Shown piece by piece: positions 1 to 12,500 of a DNA stretch of 64,000 bases. A program made the position numbers and the translations under genes. The notes below the pieces were generated by a model. That model saw only the letters and a program-made list of their open reading frames with translations, was not told the DNA's origin and searched no databases. The stretch is from positions 7,878,001-7,942,000 of the forward strand of contig NC_088178.1 in assembly GCF_028769735.1 (NCBI RefSeq), in the 5' to 3' direction. The first letter of the stretch is position 1, and each line of letters starts with the position of its first letter. This DNA comes from Zonotrichia leucophrys gambelii (Eukaryota > Chordata > Aves > Passeriformes > Passerellidae).

Positions 1-1849
1 CTCTTACCAGTGTTGATTATTATTAGCCATAAGATTTGAGCACCAGGGTTCTTTACATATACCTGTCTTATGTTGTAATTACTCCATTATTTTTACCTTC
101 AAATTATTAAAGAATCTGCCCACGCAATCTGCTGTATTTTATTGATGCTGTAACATTATGTGTGAAAGAAGGATTCTTTGGAAAAGAGCAGAGCACAGAA
201 GTGTAATCCTTTTTTCTCTTTAAAATGTTTCCTCCTTTCCCAGATACTCTGTTAGAATAGAGAGTTTAGAAAAGGAGTCCAAGCCAAGTTTTTAAAAGTG
301 TTTGCTAAATGTGGCTTCTAAAATCTCTCAGCTCCCACTGTCCTTTTGTTAGAGCTGGAGCTGGCTTTAGGATCTTCCTAAAGGTGCATCTCTGCTTTGC
401 ATGTGACTGCTGGCAGGACAGACACAGAAATGTGATGGAGACAGAGAACATCTGGAGAGGCCATTTCAAAGCACAGGAATGACACAGGAGTTCTTTATAC
501 AGTCTAATTGCAAGGAGGAAATACTTCTCTGCTGACTTTTTGGGGGAGAGGTTTGGTTATTGTTTTGCAACCAGGAATATGTTTTCTTCTCTGGGTCTCC
601 CCCTCCTCAGTGTGGTTTCTGTCTTATTGCTCAGATGAGGGGAGGTTTCAGCTGGATAGAGATGAAAGAGCTTCCTTGGCAGCCAGGGCCAAAGATGGGC
701 TGCAGCTGGTCCATGAGGTGAAGGAGTTTTGTGCTGGGCAGTCGTTCCTGCTTTAGAACAATGAGATCCAGGAGTCACTGGCTGAGCCAGCAGCAGTTGG
801 TGCTATTGTACCTCCTTTAGGAGATGGAAGGCAGTTTTTGCTGCACAGTTAAAGGCAGCTTTCAGACCAGTTCTTTGGAGTGGGCATATGGCAATATTGG
901 GAGTTCTTTGTGCAGTGCAGACCGCTTCAGAGCCATCTCTTCCTGAAATAAAAGCAGCACTATGGCAGCAGCATATGTTTCAAATATAGTTTCTGCCAGA
1001 GACAAGTGATTTGATGTGACTCAGTTTTCTCAAGAGGTGTCAGACTCTGTATGCTATCCTAACATGATGGCCCAAAATTAACTTTATCAATATTTTGCTA
1101 TCCTGATAGCTGGAAACAGCTCAACTGAGATCTCAGGCTGGTCTCAAATGGAAGAAGGGGTGTGGAGAGGGGGCTGTGTCCTGCTTGTGTTTTCCTTGCT
1201 TGGGAAAGCTTCACTGCTGATGCCTTGGGTTGGCAGCCCAGGACTGCAGTGCTTTTCCTCTAGCACTGTGTTCTCAGGGGAAGGGCAAAGAAGAGACACA
1301 CAGCAACACCTTTTAAAATGACAGCTGTTTATCTCATGAGCATTTCTCTGTGGATTTAAAGGCTGGCAAAGCTTTGCTGTTCCCGCAGTCTGACTACGTT
1401 AAAAAACAAACAAGCAAAAAACCTAGATGCACAAAGCCACCAAACTCAGGACTTTGAGGTTCGGTCTGTGTCCCAGTTTACATCTTAGCTTTAGAAGTCT
1501 TTTTAGAACTCACAAATACCCAGAAGTGTTTCTGTCTATACCTGGGAGCTGGTTCTGTACTGTAAGGACAGTTTCCTTCATTTCTAGCTACAACAGCCTT
1601 TAAATCTCAAGTCTTCGCCTTCATCTGACCAGTCTTTCCTCAATGTAGGCATTGTGTGCCTTGCATTAATACAAACTCTTTTACATAAATGAATTCATGT
1701 TGAGGTGATGGCTGACTTCTGAAAGATCCAGCTCTCAGGCAGGCTCATGGAAACATTCTGTTTAGGAGACAGAAGAATGACCCATTTTGTAAGGCACTTA
1801 TCATTTGATTATTTTAATTAGAACAAATGCTTCTACTTCACATAGATAT
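1..1849. other. Unique non-coding DNA, nothing recognised
   Basis: No repeat family, RNA gene or convincing exon is visible. Open frames are under 85 codons on both strands, with no recognisable domain and no codon pattern, as expected by chance in AT-rich vertebrate DNA. The stretch could be intergenic or part of a large intron; the sequence alone does not separate these. Confidence 0.6.
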
Positions 1850-1890
1850 GATGGCAAATAAAAATCATTCTTGGAACAGCTCTTGTATCT
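1850..1890 (+). repeat. Short dispersed repeat, copy A (pair with 4064-4104)
   Basis: This 41-bp block beginning GATGGCAAATAAAAATCA recurs at 4064-4104 in the same orientation with only three substitutions and no gap. Similarity stops abruptly on both sides. It is probably a fragment of an old interspersed repeat or a small local duplication. I do not recognise the family. Confidence 0.6.
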
Positions 1891-4063
1891 CTGCATATCT
1901 ATGTCTGAAAAAATATGCAAGAATATTCCTAACAGGTGACTTGTAAGGGCATTCAATGTGGTGTGAAATGATAAAGCACAAACAAAACATCAGGAATTAA
2001 GGAAAAGGGACAGAGAAGAAATCTATGGAGTGAAAAAGAGAGAAGCAAGAGAAAATACAGAAATAATTTCACAAGGGGCCTGGAATTTGTACTAATTAGT
2101 GATAATGAGTAAGCAACATTGCTTTCTATATTTGTTGACCAATCTAATGAGATAATTCTTACGATTTGAAGGTGTCTAATCAGACAAACTGAACTAAGAG
2201 GTAATGACTAAACGTTGGTTTGGAGATGTGGGGCTTCTGGGACAGCACCAGGAGTCTGACAAAGCAATTCCCAAGGGCAGCCCAGGATACCATTTTCATC
2301 TGACTCTTACGGCCAAGCAGCAGCAGCACACGGCTGTGCACACCCAAACACGACTGATCCACGTGTCAGATGACATCAAGGTTGAAAAAACTCCATTGGA
2401 TGTTTAGAGAATGTGCTTTTATCCCTTTGCAGGGACAGGCACAGGTCAGGAAGGAGAGGTGAGGTGCAGCTCTGAGTGAGTGTCTCTCCTTGCCCAGCCT
2501 GGCTCAGCGCTCTGCACTGGGCTGTGTCAGCCTGCAGGGTTAACAGAGCTCTGCCAGCCAAAGGTGCCCCTTGCTGCTCCATCTGTGCAAGCTGAGGGCA
2601 GTGTGTATTCAGCAGAGTCTGGTGTCTGGTCACACCATATTATTGGCTATGCCTGTGTTTAATGCCACTAAACTTCTGTGGAAGTGAAGCAATTTTTTCT
2701 TGCTTGTCAGAGAAGCATGACTGTTTCAGAACAGTGGAAAATAGGTTATTTGAATGGTTTATTTTCATAAGCTGAAGTTCTCAGGTAATCTCTAGAAAGA
2801 AAAAAAAAGGAGCCTTATTTTCTAATCCAGTTTCTATTCTGCAATCCGTTCACTTGCCTTCTGCCAAGTACATGGGAGCTGTGCCTTTTCCCATACTCCT
2901 TTCCTATGGAGTGAAAACTGAGCCCACCACTTTTCAGTCACCTATAGATACTATTTTTTCTTGTATTAAGAACTCAAAGTGCTAGAAAGTGCTGCACTTC
3001 TGATCTGCATAAAATCAGCATATTCAAACAATAGTAGAAATGAAGGACAAACCTAGTTTGAAAATAAATTCCACCTTGAGATTTAGGAAGAGAAATATAC
3101 ATGTTCTTTTAATAGCTTTATTTATGCTCCTTTAAGGCATAATAAAACTCCCAGTATTCAGACAAGAGAAAACACACAAATATTCTCTAAGACATAAAGA
3201 AATATAAAGACAAAGGCAGTACATTAAAAAAGACCAACCACCTGGGAGGAGAGAAGGCAAAACTGTTATCTTAATAAAATCAGGCATAGGCACAAAGCTT
3301 ACTGGAGCCAGAGAGATTTTTCTGGTTATTTTTAGGGGTTCTGTATAAAACCTTTACCATTACATCTATAACCCAGTGTTTATTCAGCCAATGCTTCTTT
3401 GCTGGACCTTCCAATGAGTTGCCATTTCCATTTTCCTAAAGGAATAAAAAAAACAACCCACAAGATTTTAAATAGGCAGTAATCTTAGCAGGGAAGATTC
3501 TTTCTTTGCCCTCTCCTTCAAGTTTTTAAAATAGAATTCTGAAACACTTTTCAATATAAGCAGAATTTAATTTTTAAGTTCAAATCCTCAAAGCTATGGG
3601 AATAGCAGGAAAATTAATTTATACAATATTTAAAAGTGTTGACTGAAATGTTGACTTTAAGTAATTGAATCAACACTGGTATTGGTATTTAAAATGCTTA
3701 CAGTTTCTGGAAAAATTGTCTTTCTGCTGGAAAACATTGCATCCTTGGAATTGTAACATTCCCTAGGAGTGCTTTGGTTTTGTCTGAGCTTCCATCAGAA
3801 ATCAGGCAGGGAATTTCAGTAACTTTGAGAAGGCAGCTTTTTTGAGGCTTAGACAGAAGAACTTTGGTTTGAAAGAAATGTAATAGAATTGAAACAAACA
3901 GAAACAGTCTTTTTGGTGGTGGTTTTTGTTGTGGTTTTGTTTTTTTCCCTTGAGTTACTCTTACTCCTTTTTCCATGTTTAGCTTTGGCTCATTTAGGGC
4001 TGGTTTTTCCCCACCTACTCCAGCAGAAGTGGAAAATATTTATGATGAATCCTTATCAGCCTG
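1891..4063. other. Unique non-coding DNA between the repeat pair
   Basis: Mostly AT-rich sequence with no recognisable gene. A slightly GC-richer part at about 2430-2640 carries overlapping frames of 60-85 codons on both strands, none of which resembles a known protein. A G/T-rich run near 3910-3950 is low complexity. Confidence 0.55.
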
Positions 4064-4104
4064 GATGGCAAATAAAAATCACTCTTTGAACAGCTCCTGT
4101 ATCT
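4064..4104 (+). repeat. Short dispersed repeat, copy B (pair with 1850-1890)
   Basis: This is the second copy of the 41-bp block, with 38 of 41 positions identical to 1850-1890. The DNA on either side is unrelated to that around the first copy. It overlaps chance open frames but gives no sign of being coding. Confidence 0.6.
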
Positions 4105-4210
4105 TCTTGTTCAACTTGTTTCTATCTCCATCTTCTAAAATGAATTTGCCCTTTATCAATTCCCAAAATACAGAATTCCCTAAGCTTCAGCACAGCTTGC
4201 TGTTTATGTT

Positions 4211-4240
4211 TAATAAACCAGTTCCAAAACTGGTTTATTA
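4211..4240. repeat. Perfect 13-bp inverted repeat with 4-nt loop
   Basis: The left arm TAATAAACCAGTT (4211-4223) and right arm AACTGGTTTATTA (4228-4240) are exact reverse complements separated by CCAA. It would form a tight hairpin in RNA or a small cruciform in DNA. The stem is too short for a microRNA precursor, and no repeat family is evident around it. Confidence 0.85.
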
Positions 4241-5063
4241 TTTCTTCCAAACTTCTCTTACTTGCTATAGACTCTTCACCCATAGATTTAGAAAGGGAGA
4301 TGATTCATAAGCCTTTGTTAAAAGGAAAACACACTAAGATGTTCCCCATAAGGCATTTTTAGGCAAAAAAAATTTGCATTGATTGTACTGTTCTGTTAAG
4401 AGTTGCAGAGAAATCTCCAAGTTGAAACATTAATTAAGGAAATGACAAAAGTGCTCTGAGGGCACTGGAAGGAGCATGAGAAACTCAAAATCTTTGTGAG
4501 AATTTCAGCAGGAAAAGCTCTGGTGTGACACAGGCTACTGTATGGTCAAAGTTATGGCCTGAGTTCTAGAGAAAAACAAATTCATGGAATCCCTTCCTGC
4601 TTTTTTTCCTGTGCCTGTCCATGTCCTACAGACTTGTGATTCCTAGAAAGTTATTTCTGAGGATTTTGATATGAGCCTCTTTGTGTTTTAATAACTCTCA
4701 AATTCCCAGGGCCCACTCATGAGCATTTTTAATCATTGTAGCTGTGAGGATGCTCTTGCAGATAACACTGAAGCATAATTAGTGGGACTGCACAGGCAGA
4801 AAAATCCAAACAAGCTCACTCACTCCCAGTTTTCAGATCATCTTATGCTTTGTTAGTCTGACTCCTGTTTGAGCTATGTGGAGGTGACAAACATTTTTAC
4901 TGCTGAAAGTTAAAGAGAAAATGCTTGAACATTTACTCCTTTACTCAGGACTTCTCTATCAACTCTACTTTTGGAGTTTAATCTTCCATTAATAAAAGTA
5001 TAAAGCATTTCAGTCCTTGAATGCTGAGAGACTGCCTCAGATTTCATTAATCTGGATTTCTGA

Positions 5064-5138
5064 GAATCATATAATCACAGAATGGTGTGGGTTGGAAGAC
5101 ACCTTGAAGATCATATAGTTCCAACCCCTGCCACAGGG
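5064..5138 (-). mobile_element. CR1 LINE fragment, extreme 3' end
   Basis: On the minus strand this reads as the last ~75 bp of a CR1 retrotransposon. It has a GTTCCAAC-type block, then GATCTTCAAGGTGTCTTCC, the conserved CCAACCCACACCATTCTGTG, and a short octamer-like tail ending near 5064. CR1 copies are typically 5'-truncated, as here. No coding sequence is left. It is diverged from the two CR1 copies near 51 and 55 kb and looks like an older insertion or another subfamily. Confidence 0.8.
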
Positions 5139-8100
5139 GCTTGGAACATAAGCCATACAAATTTAGTTTGTCTCCTAAAGGATTAATAAAAAGAAAGGAA
5201 AGATGGATATTAATGGGAAAAAAGATCCAATCAAGCCAGATATACACATGCTCTTTAGAGTAAGCCTGGTCCATGGAGCAGAAATAACAGCTGAAATCTT
5301 ACCTAAACTCATAATATTAAACTGGGAAATAATAGGAAATTGCAGATAGAAGATGATTATGTAGTGACAAAAGGGCCATGACCTACCTCCTTTTGCCTTT
5401 TCTTAGCTTTGGAAAGATGTGTAGCAGAGCACTAAACATTATTAATCGTTCTTAAACTAATGCAAAATAATCACCAGCAGGTATTCTGTGGGGAGTGAGC
5501 TGTTTATTGGCAGAAACCTCAAAAGTGCAGCTACACAAGGGCACCAGAGCTAAACCTGAGCTTACCCACGGTCAGATCCTGGTCAGCAAAGGAATCCAGC
5601 CTTATGAGCAGTATAAAAGCAGTCAGAGGGGTTATAAAGAGAGCAGAAAGCATTCACAGATGTGACACACAAATGTGAACTCAATTCAGTTGCAGTGAAC
5701 GTAGAACATACAAAGAGCTGCTTGTGAAAAGCAGTAGGGAAATTTGAGAAGGAACAAAAAAACCAATCTTGAGGTGACTTTGAAAATAACAAATTAGTGA
5801 TCTAGGCATACTTTACACAACCATAAATTACATTGTTTATTGATATATATTTTTCTTTTTCAAGTTCTATATCACGAAATTAATAATTATGCAAACCTGC
5901 TACCATTTAAGATATGAAAAATATTAATGTTGGATAGCCCCATAAAACTTGAACTGAGCACTGTGGAGGAGTTGGCTTGAGATAAATTTAGTTTTGGAGT
6001 TTATAATGTTAAAAATTGACTTGAAAACAGGTTCTGAGCTGAGGTTGTGGTGCTCCATGGGAGGTTAAATTATTGCTCACTCATGTAAACTTTTGCAAGA
6101 CATGAGGAGTGGGTTCTGTGAAAGCAGGCAAAGGAGGAGCCTTTGGACTTGGAGTGTCCTTCCTGGGCTCTGGCTGGATGCCCTCTGCTCTGTGGCCACT
6201 GATCATTTTATCTAATCCCTTCTCTCTCCTACTTGCCCAGTCCATAATTCCTTTCCTTATCTGTTTTTCTCCCACTTGCCTCCCTTACTTTCTGTCTCAC
6301 TTGCTTTTAGCATCAATGTCCCCTTTTCCCCCCCCACTTCTCTGGCTTATTCCTAGCTAACTAACCTACTTTTTTCTTCCAAAGAAGCAAGAATAACTCC
6401 TTGATCAGTCTGCTTTGTGTTTATATTCTTTCCCCTATATTTTATCTGTTTTGGCTGCTCAGGCTCCACGCTCTTTGCCTGTAATGGGCTAATCTCATAC
6501 AGTATTTACAACACTGAGTCCTCACTCTGGGCCAGCCCTGAAATATGAGTTTTATGATTACACTTGGTTACTATGGTTATTTTAAAAATAATTAGAGAGC
6601 AGTTGCTTAAGGGTATATGTAAATACTGAGTGCTTAAGTGTCAGTTTTGACTCTGAAGAAATTATTTGAATAAATGAATATTCTTTAGAATTTGAGTTGA
6701 CACAGTGAATTGATTACTAATAGACTGTGCCTTAATAATGAATGCTGTGGTTTTGAAAAAGTAATTTTAGATGCCTAATTTGGAAGTAGGAACCTTGATT
6801 ATCAGAAGTCAAATGTTCTTTGGAAAGCAGCTTTTGGGGTCTTAATGTGCCCAAAATTGAATGTGATCAAAATTATATCTCTCTGCAAAGTCCTGGCCTT
6901 CAAAATTGAATCACCTTCAACTCCTGCTAACTTGATTATAACAATCACAGTAGAGTGTGTTTTATTTGCCCATTTCCCCCAATTCCTTTTTTAGGAATTC
7001 AGTTTCTTTCTTGCTCGAGTTGTTGTTTCTTTACTTGCAGAGCTGCACATATTTCAAAGAAGTTGAAGGAATTTGGTCTGTGTACCTTGTCTGTTCAGGT
7101 ACTCCCTGCATGGATGTGGTCCCTTCTTGATTCCAGGCTGCCTTGGGCCACAACCAACCATTAGAGAGGGAGGAGACAGAGATGCTTCCTGCTCAGGACA
7201 GGCTCAGGCACAGCAGCACCATGCTGAAAGAGTCCTACAGGAATGCTCATTTTCTGGCAGAACTCTGGTGCTCCTGCTGGAGCTCTGCTCTTGATTTCTG
7301 CTCACTGGGAGAGCAAGTCCTGATGGATCCTGGCTCTAGCAGGTGGCTCTGCAGTGAGAATGGATCACAATTGTGTTTTGGTATTGCAGGAAATTGGAGA
7401 GCTGAGAAATAGGATGGACTCAGTTGGTGTGTGATGTGAGGAGGTCAGAGCAATAGGTGATAGAGGCCACAGGGGTTTCTCTGACACCTCTTGGAACTGG
7501 CTCTGCCCTGAGTACCTGCATTGGCCACATGCAAGTACCCCAAAACATCAAAGCATCGTTATTGTATCAATATTAATGGATCTTTGCCAATTTCAGTTTA
7601 AACTTATGAGTTATTCACTCTTTCTATGTAATTTATTGCACAGGGGAATCTTGTCACAATCACAAAAAGCAGATTTGTGTGCCTTTCTGCTTTGCCAGTG
7701 AGAGATGAAGTGATTAACAGAGCAGAGACATGGATCCTGAGTGCACGAGTTAAACTAATGGGAGCTCAGCTGTTGCACCACCAGTAAATAGGAAGAGAAA
7801 CTTTTTTTATCTTCCTGACACTGAAGAGTCCTGTTTCATCATCCCCTTTTCTCTGCTTGTTTTCATTGCAAAATTCTCATTATCAGAAGAAGGAACTGAC
7901 ATCTGCTGGAGAGAGTTCTTATGGATGACTGTTTTCCTGCTAACAGGGGCAAAAATCTGATGGGCAAAAGAAAGGAAGGAGACTGTACTGACACTGTGTC
8001 CCCTGGACTTGAAGGGGGGAAACTAACCATACAAATTAATTTTAAGCTTTCTTTTTCATTTGCTGGAGGATAAATATAAGTAAAAAGTTTCGTAGTTCCT

Positions 8101-8325
8101 TCCAACCCTATCCAAGGGGAAGTCAGATCTGCTTACATTCCATGAATCATCTCATTTTTCTCTGACTATGCATCTTCAGACTTGCAGCCAGAACAAAAGG
8201 GTAACAGGATGAGCAGTTGGAAGGATAGGTTTAGCAGAAAGGAAAACTAAAGGCTGAGAGGTGTGAGAAGATGTGACAGCAGCAATGAGTGAAGCTGTGT
8301 GCTGCAGTGGGGTTTGGTCACATTG
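5139..8325. other. Unique non-coding DNA
   Basis: No gene or repeat family recognised. Two TATA-like strings occur at about 5612 (TATAAAAG) and 5631 (TATAAAGA) without supporting promoter or LTR structure. The 6550-6760 part is rich in short A/T homeodomain-like motifs and includes a GTTACTATGGTTA string resembling an RFX-type site. Overlapping short frames at 6955-7412 look like chance. Confidence 0.5.
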
Positions 8326-8700
8326 CACAGATGGCTGAGGGGGAATTACATGAGAAATGCCAATAATTGCAAGGGGACCTTTCAGGAAAGGGAATCTCTC
8401 AAAGCCTAGATAGCCACAAAAATAATACTATTAAATAGTGGGATGACCTCGGTAATGGGATCAGAAATGCCAACTTTGGGTACAGACAGTGCCTGAGCTG
8501 GATTTCACAGGTGGTTAACGGGGAGCTAGGTGAGAGACAGTGAGATTCACAGATAATTGGAGGGGGTCTTTGTGGGAGTGAAATCTTACAATACCAACAG
8601 AACTTGGGTAACCTCGTCAACATGTAGTAGAAAGCTTAGATGACCTAGGTAATGGGATCAGCAACAACAAATGTGGGCATAGGAGCAGCAAAATTGGAAC
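8326..8700 (+). repeat. Diverged tandem duplication, ~180-197 bp unit, two copies
   Basis: Landmarks occur twice in the same order: CACAG(A/G)TGG at 8326 and 8506, ATAATTG at 8363 and 8553, and GATGACCT..GTAATGGGATCAG at 8442 and 8639. The offset grows from 180 to 190 to 197 bp, so the copies have since gained indels and many substitutions. It is an old local duplication of non-coding DNA, and I see no family assignment. Confidence 0.7.
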
Positions 8701-8929
8701 CAATGGGAAAAGTGTGCAGGAGTGGGTTTTTCCTCTGGGGCAAAAAGAAGGCAGATGCAAATGGGGGGGAAGAAAGAGCATGGGCAAAGGGGAGAGCAGG
8801 GAGGTAAAAAAGGCTGGTTAAGGACGAGCAGGCTGCTGATCAGCACTGCCTGCTGTCACCACGGCTTGCCCAGGTTATCTTTAAGCTCTGTTCCTGCCTG
8901 TTTTCTGTGTGGATAGGCTGACCCTGTGC

Positions 8930-9570
8930 CTGTAGGCACCCAGCTGACCTGTGCCTGCGGACCTGTGCCCTGGCTCTCCTGCCCTGCCTCAGGCCTGACC
9001 GCCAAGGGACTGCAGGAGCCCCTGTGTCAGCTGGGCTGGGGGCAGCCCCTCCAGCTTCTGCACCCGGCGAAGTGTCACCCGGTGTGCAGGGAGGGCAGGA
9101 TTCAGTGCGAATAACCATCCCCCAGTAAATTTCCTGTCTCCTTGGACAGCGTGCTCTATGCATCAGTAGTGATTGCCATGGCATGTTACAGAAATAGCTC
9201 CCCTCCCTCCCCTGCGGGAACTCAGATTCTCGCAGCTGGGTGCACAGTTGTGACAAAGCAGCCTCAGCTCAGCTCCTCAGGGCACGCAGCCACGGGCAGA
9301 GTCATCTCTCGCTCTTGCTGTCTGCACCACGAGTCAGAGAGAGCTCGAAAGAGCTCCTGTTAAAGCCAGATTGCCTCTGGAGCTCCGCTCCCAGCTCCGT
9401 GGTGTAGAGCCCGTGCTGTCCCAGATAGGCTCTGACAGAACCATCTGGGTGCGCTGCAGGTGCTAGGGGCTCGGGAAGGAATTAGCAGTTGCCACAAGTG
9501 AGCTGGGGGGGCAAGTAAATGTGGTATGGTGAGAAATTCAGGGGCAGAGAGAGGAGCTCTCCTCAACAGC
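8930..9570. promoter_or_regulatory. GC-richer, CpG-enriched patch
   Basis: Against a CpG-poor background, this ~640-bp patch is visibly GC-rich, and about 9060-9470 holds roughly eighteen CpG dinucleotides by eye. Open frames on both strands (62-138 codons) follow from the composition and match no protein I know. A CpG-enriched island in bird DNA can mark a promoter or enhancer. No TATA box, initiator or clear first exon was identified, so the regulatory reading is inference. Confidence 0.3.
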
Positions 9571-12500
9571 AGACAGACACTGGGGCTGGAAAAATGCAGG
9601 AGTTAGGAGAGGATGCCGCACAAACCCAGCAGAAACAGGGTATGTAGATTTGGAAGGCAGGTGAATCAGAGCAGTGAAAGCTTGGCAATGTCAAAGATTT
9701 TCTCTTGTAAGCCTATGTGCCTGAAGCAACAAAAATCTCAACTTCTCTTCTGCATGGTTAGGAAATTCTTCCAAGTTTTTCTCTTAAAAAGTCTGAAACT
9801 TTTGAAAAATGCACATGCAAAGCACACTAAACCTCAGACCTAAGACTATTGCAATAGTTGCATTTCCTCTCCTTATTTCCCTGTAATTCACCTGAAGATG
9901 TTACATGGTGTGTTTGCTACTGAAATACCATGAAGAACTGGGGGGTTCCTGAAAGTGCCCCAGCATCTTCACTGGAGGAATGAGAGACTTTGACTCCTTG
10001 TGTAGTGTGGGGGTTCAGCAGATTCAAGACCTATTCCTGACTTATTTTGAGACTTGAAACAAAACCTATAGATGTGTTACTGCCTTTTGGCTGTGAAGTG
10101 GAAGATGATGTGAAACAAGGTTAATATTTGCTAGCTTTATTTGGGGTTTTGGGTGAATATGAACCATAAGGGCATTATTACCATGTATCTAATAAGATGT
10201 GCTGTTTTGTAGTAGTATTAGTTCACTACTAAAGAAATAGATTTCTGTAGGTCATTAACAGAGATACTTGATATTTTTATGATGTGTTTATGTTAATTTA
10301 TAGGATTAGTACTCAGAAGAGTGGCTTGTTGCCTTTGCCAGGATTGCTCCATCCTTCCTCAAAGGTATGGCTCAATCACTTTAGCCCATTCAGTGATACA
10401 GTGCAACTTGTTTGATGCACAAAGGAGGTGGTGACATGCAGTCTTCTTAATCATGATGTCTGTAACATAAGAATGGCACGATAAATAAAAATGACAGTCC
10501 ACTTAGATTCTTTGCATGGCTTGTCAGTTCTAATTCTCACCCATGTTTCTAAGTATTCTCAAACATGTCAGGATCACAACATGCTTTGAATAACTAAAAG
10601 TGTCATCTAAAATCTATCAGGATCTAATGCAGATCAGCATTCCAGTCTCCCTGCATCTTGTGCCCTAAAGATCAGCTGTGCAGAAAACCTGCTACCCATG
10701 GACCTGTATTTTTTTCCTCATTGATTTGTGCACATGGTGTTGATATAAAAATATTTAAAAACCTATCAGTAGAGTGTGTCCACCCATGTTTTACTGAGTA
10801 CATAAATACCAGTGTGGTTGCAGCCCAGCTGAAAACGAGGACATTTTCTTCCCTTTCCTTGAATTCTGACCACATTATTATCATTAGTATCAATAAGATA
10901 TTTTGGTTTTGGTGTTAAAGGCCTATACAGACTGTCATTGTTATCTAGGCTAATCCATGAGGCAACACAGGCCGTAAACTTCCCCTTCAACCAGTTTGGG
11001 GGATAAACTGGAATATATTTTTCAGAAAGCAGCCCAGACTTGATTTGTAAAGGTGAATAACAGAGTTACCAGTGCACACCTTGCTGAGGTGTTTCAGCAG
11101 CCGTTGTTTCCCAGGGTAAAGTGTGACCTTCCTGTCAGTAATTTTGCTGATGCTCCATATCTGAGCCTGCTGACTGTTGCAATGATGCTGAATATTGTCT
11201 ACTAGATTAAACAAACCTTTTCAGTAGGAAAACTCAGTGTTTTGCTACTATCAATCTATAGAAGCTTTTATCAGCTCTTACAAAGCTTTCCTGCTTTTTC
11301 ACTCACTCCTAGTAAAGTCAGAAATGTGAATAAATTAGGTATATTTCACTTGAGTCAGTGTTTTCATTTGACTTTGTAAAACCATTCAAAAATCATCTTT
11401 AGACAGAGACTTTTGCTTTAAGTAAAGAAGGGCCTTTTAGTGGAAGGTGAAATAGTGAAAAGGTGCTGATGTTGTGTAAGTTTTTCTTTTGTCGTCATTG
11501 CAAAATCCTATTTTGAGGTAAAATATAAAGGGAGAACAGATTTTTAAAAAAGTTCCTATTTAATAATCTCCTTTTTTCTTAAACTTTCTTTCTTCTTTAA
11601 CTTCTAGAGACAGAGCTTATTATGGTTTACTGTAACTTTAGTACTGAAATTTAAAGTTAGAAAGTTTATCTCACTAAAATGAACTTTGTGACATACATGA
11701 AGCATTCATAATGGCAAAAATGGCCATTAGTGTGTGATGGTAGGCTGCACAATGGCTTCAGGGGGGAATTGACAACTCTGTGCTCTCAAATATAATGATA
11801 TTAATAGTAATTAGATATTAATAGTAGTTAGAAAGATTTGATTTCAATCCTAAATGAAAAAAAAAAGTTTAAGTATGTAAAAGTCACATTTTCTCTATTT
11901 AGACACAATTATGAACAGACTTTTGTTACTCTCTCACCTGTAATTGCCACTTCAAGCTTTCCCTCACCTTCTGGGGGATTTGCTCCCTTTATACCCAGAC
12001 ATAGATGCCAACATTTTTTGCTATATATTTTTATTTCAAAAGTACAACAGTTGCTTGCAAAGGAAATTGAAATTTGATTCAAGGAATTGATGATGAGGCT
12101 TTTAAATGTGTCAGAGCAGCACTGGGGGACTGTGAAGTGTCCTTCAGCTAAAACAAAAATCATTATATTGTGAATGAAAAATGATTGTTAAAAACTGAAC
12201 ATTGCACAATAGATTGTCACTTTTAAATGCACCTCTGTGCTTGTGATTGACAAGTAGATCATATACAGCTCCTGAATTAAGTTCTAAAACTGATATTGTA
12301 CTCAATATTGGAAATGACTATCCAAAACTAAAGCCTGGTAAGCATAAGTTCCTTTTCTTCTTCAAGACTCTGCTCAAAAATTATTTAGTTAAGTATTTCA
12401 AACTAAATTTAGGTTATAAGCATGATTATTTTAGACAAAGTTGATTTTTCATGTGTGCACAAGACTTCTGTGCAGCAAAAAAGTTTTGCAGCATTACTAA

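Noticed and set aside
5608..5640. Two TATA boxes as a promoter or LTR
   Set aside because: There are no TG...CA ends, no target duplication and no same-strand poly(A) signal in the right place.
8085..8116. Possible CR1 3' end (AGTTCCTTCCAACCCTA)
   Set aside because: Only about 17 bases resemble CR1, with no octamer tail and no upstream similarity, so it is too short to separate from chance.
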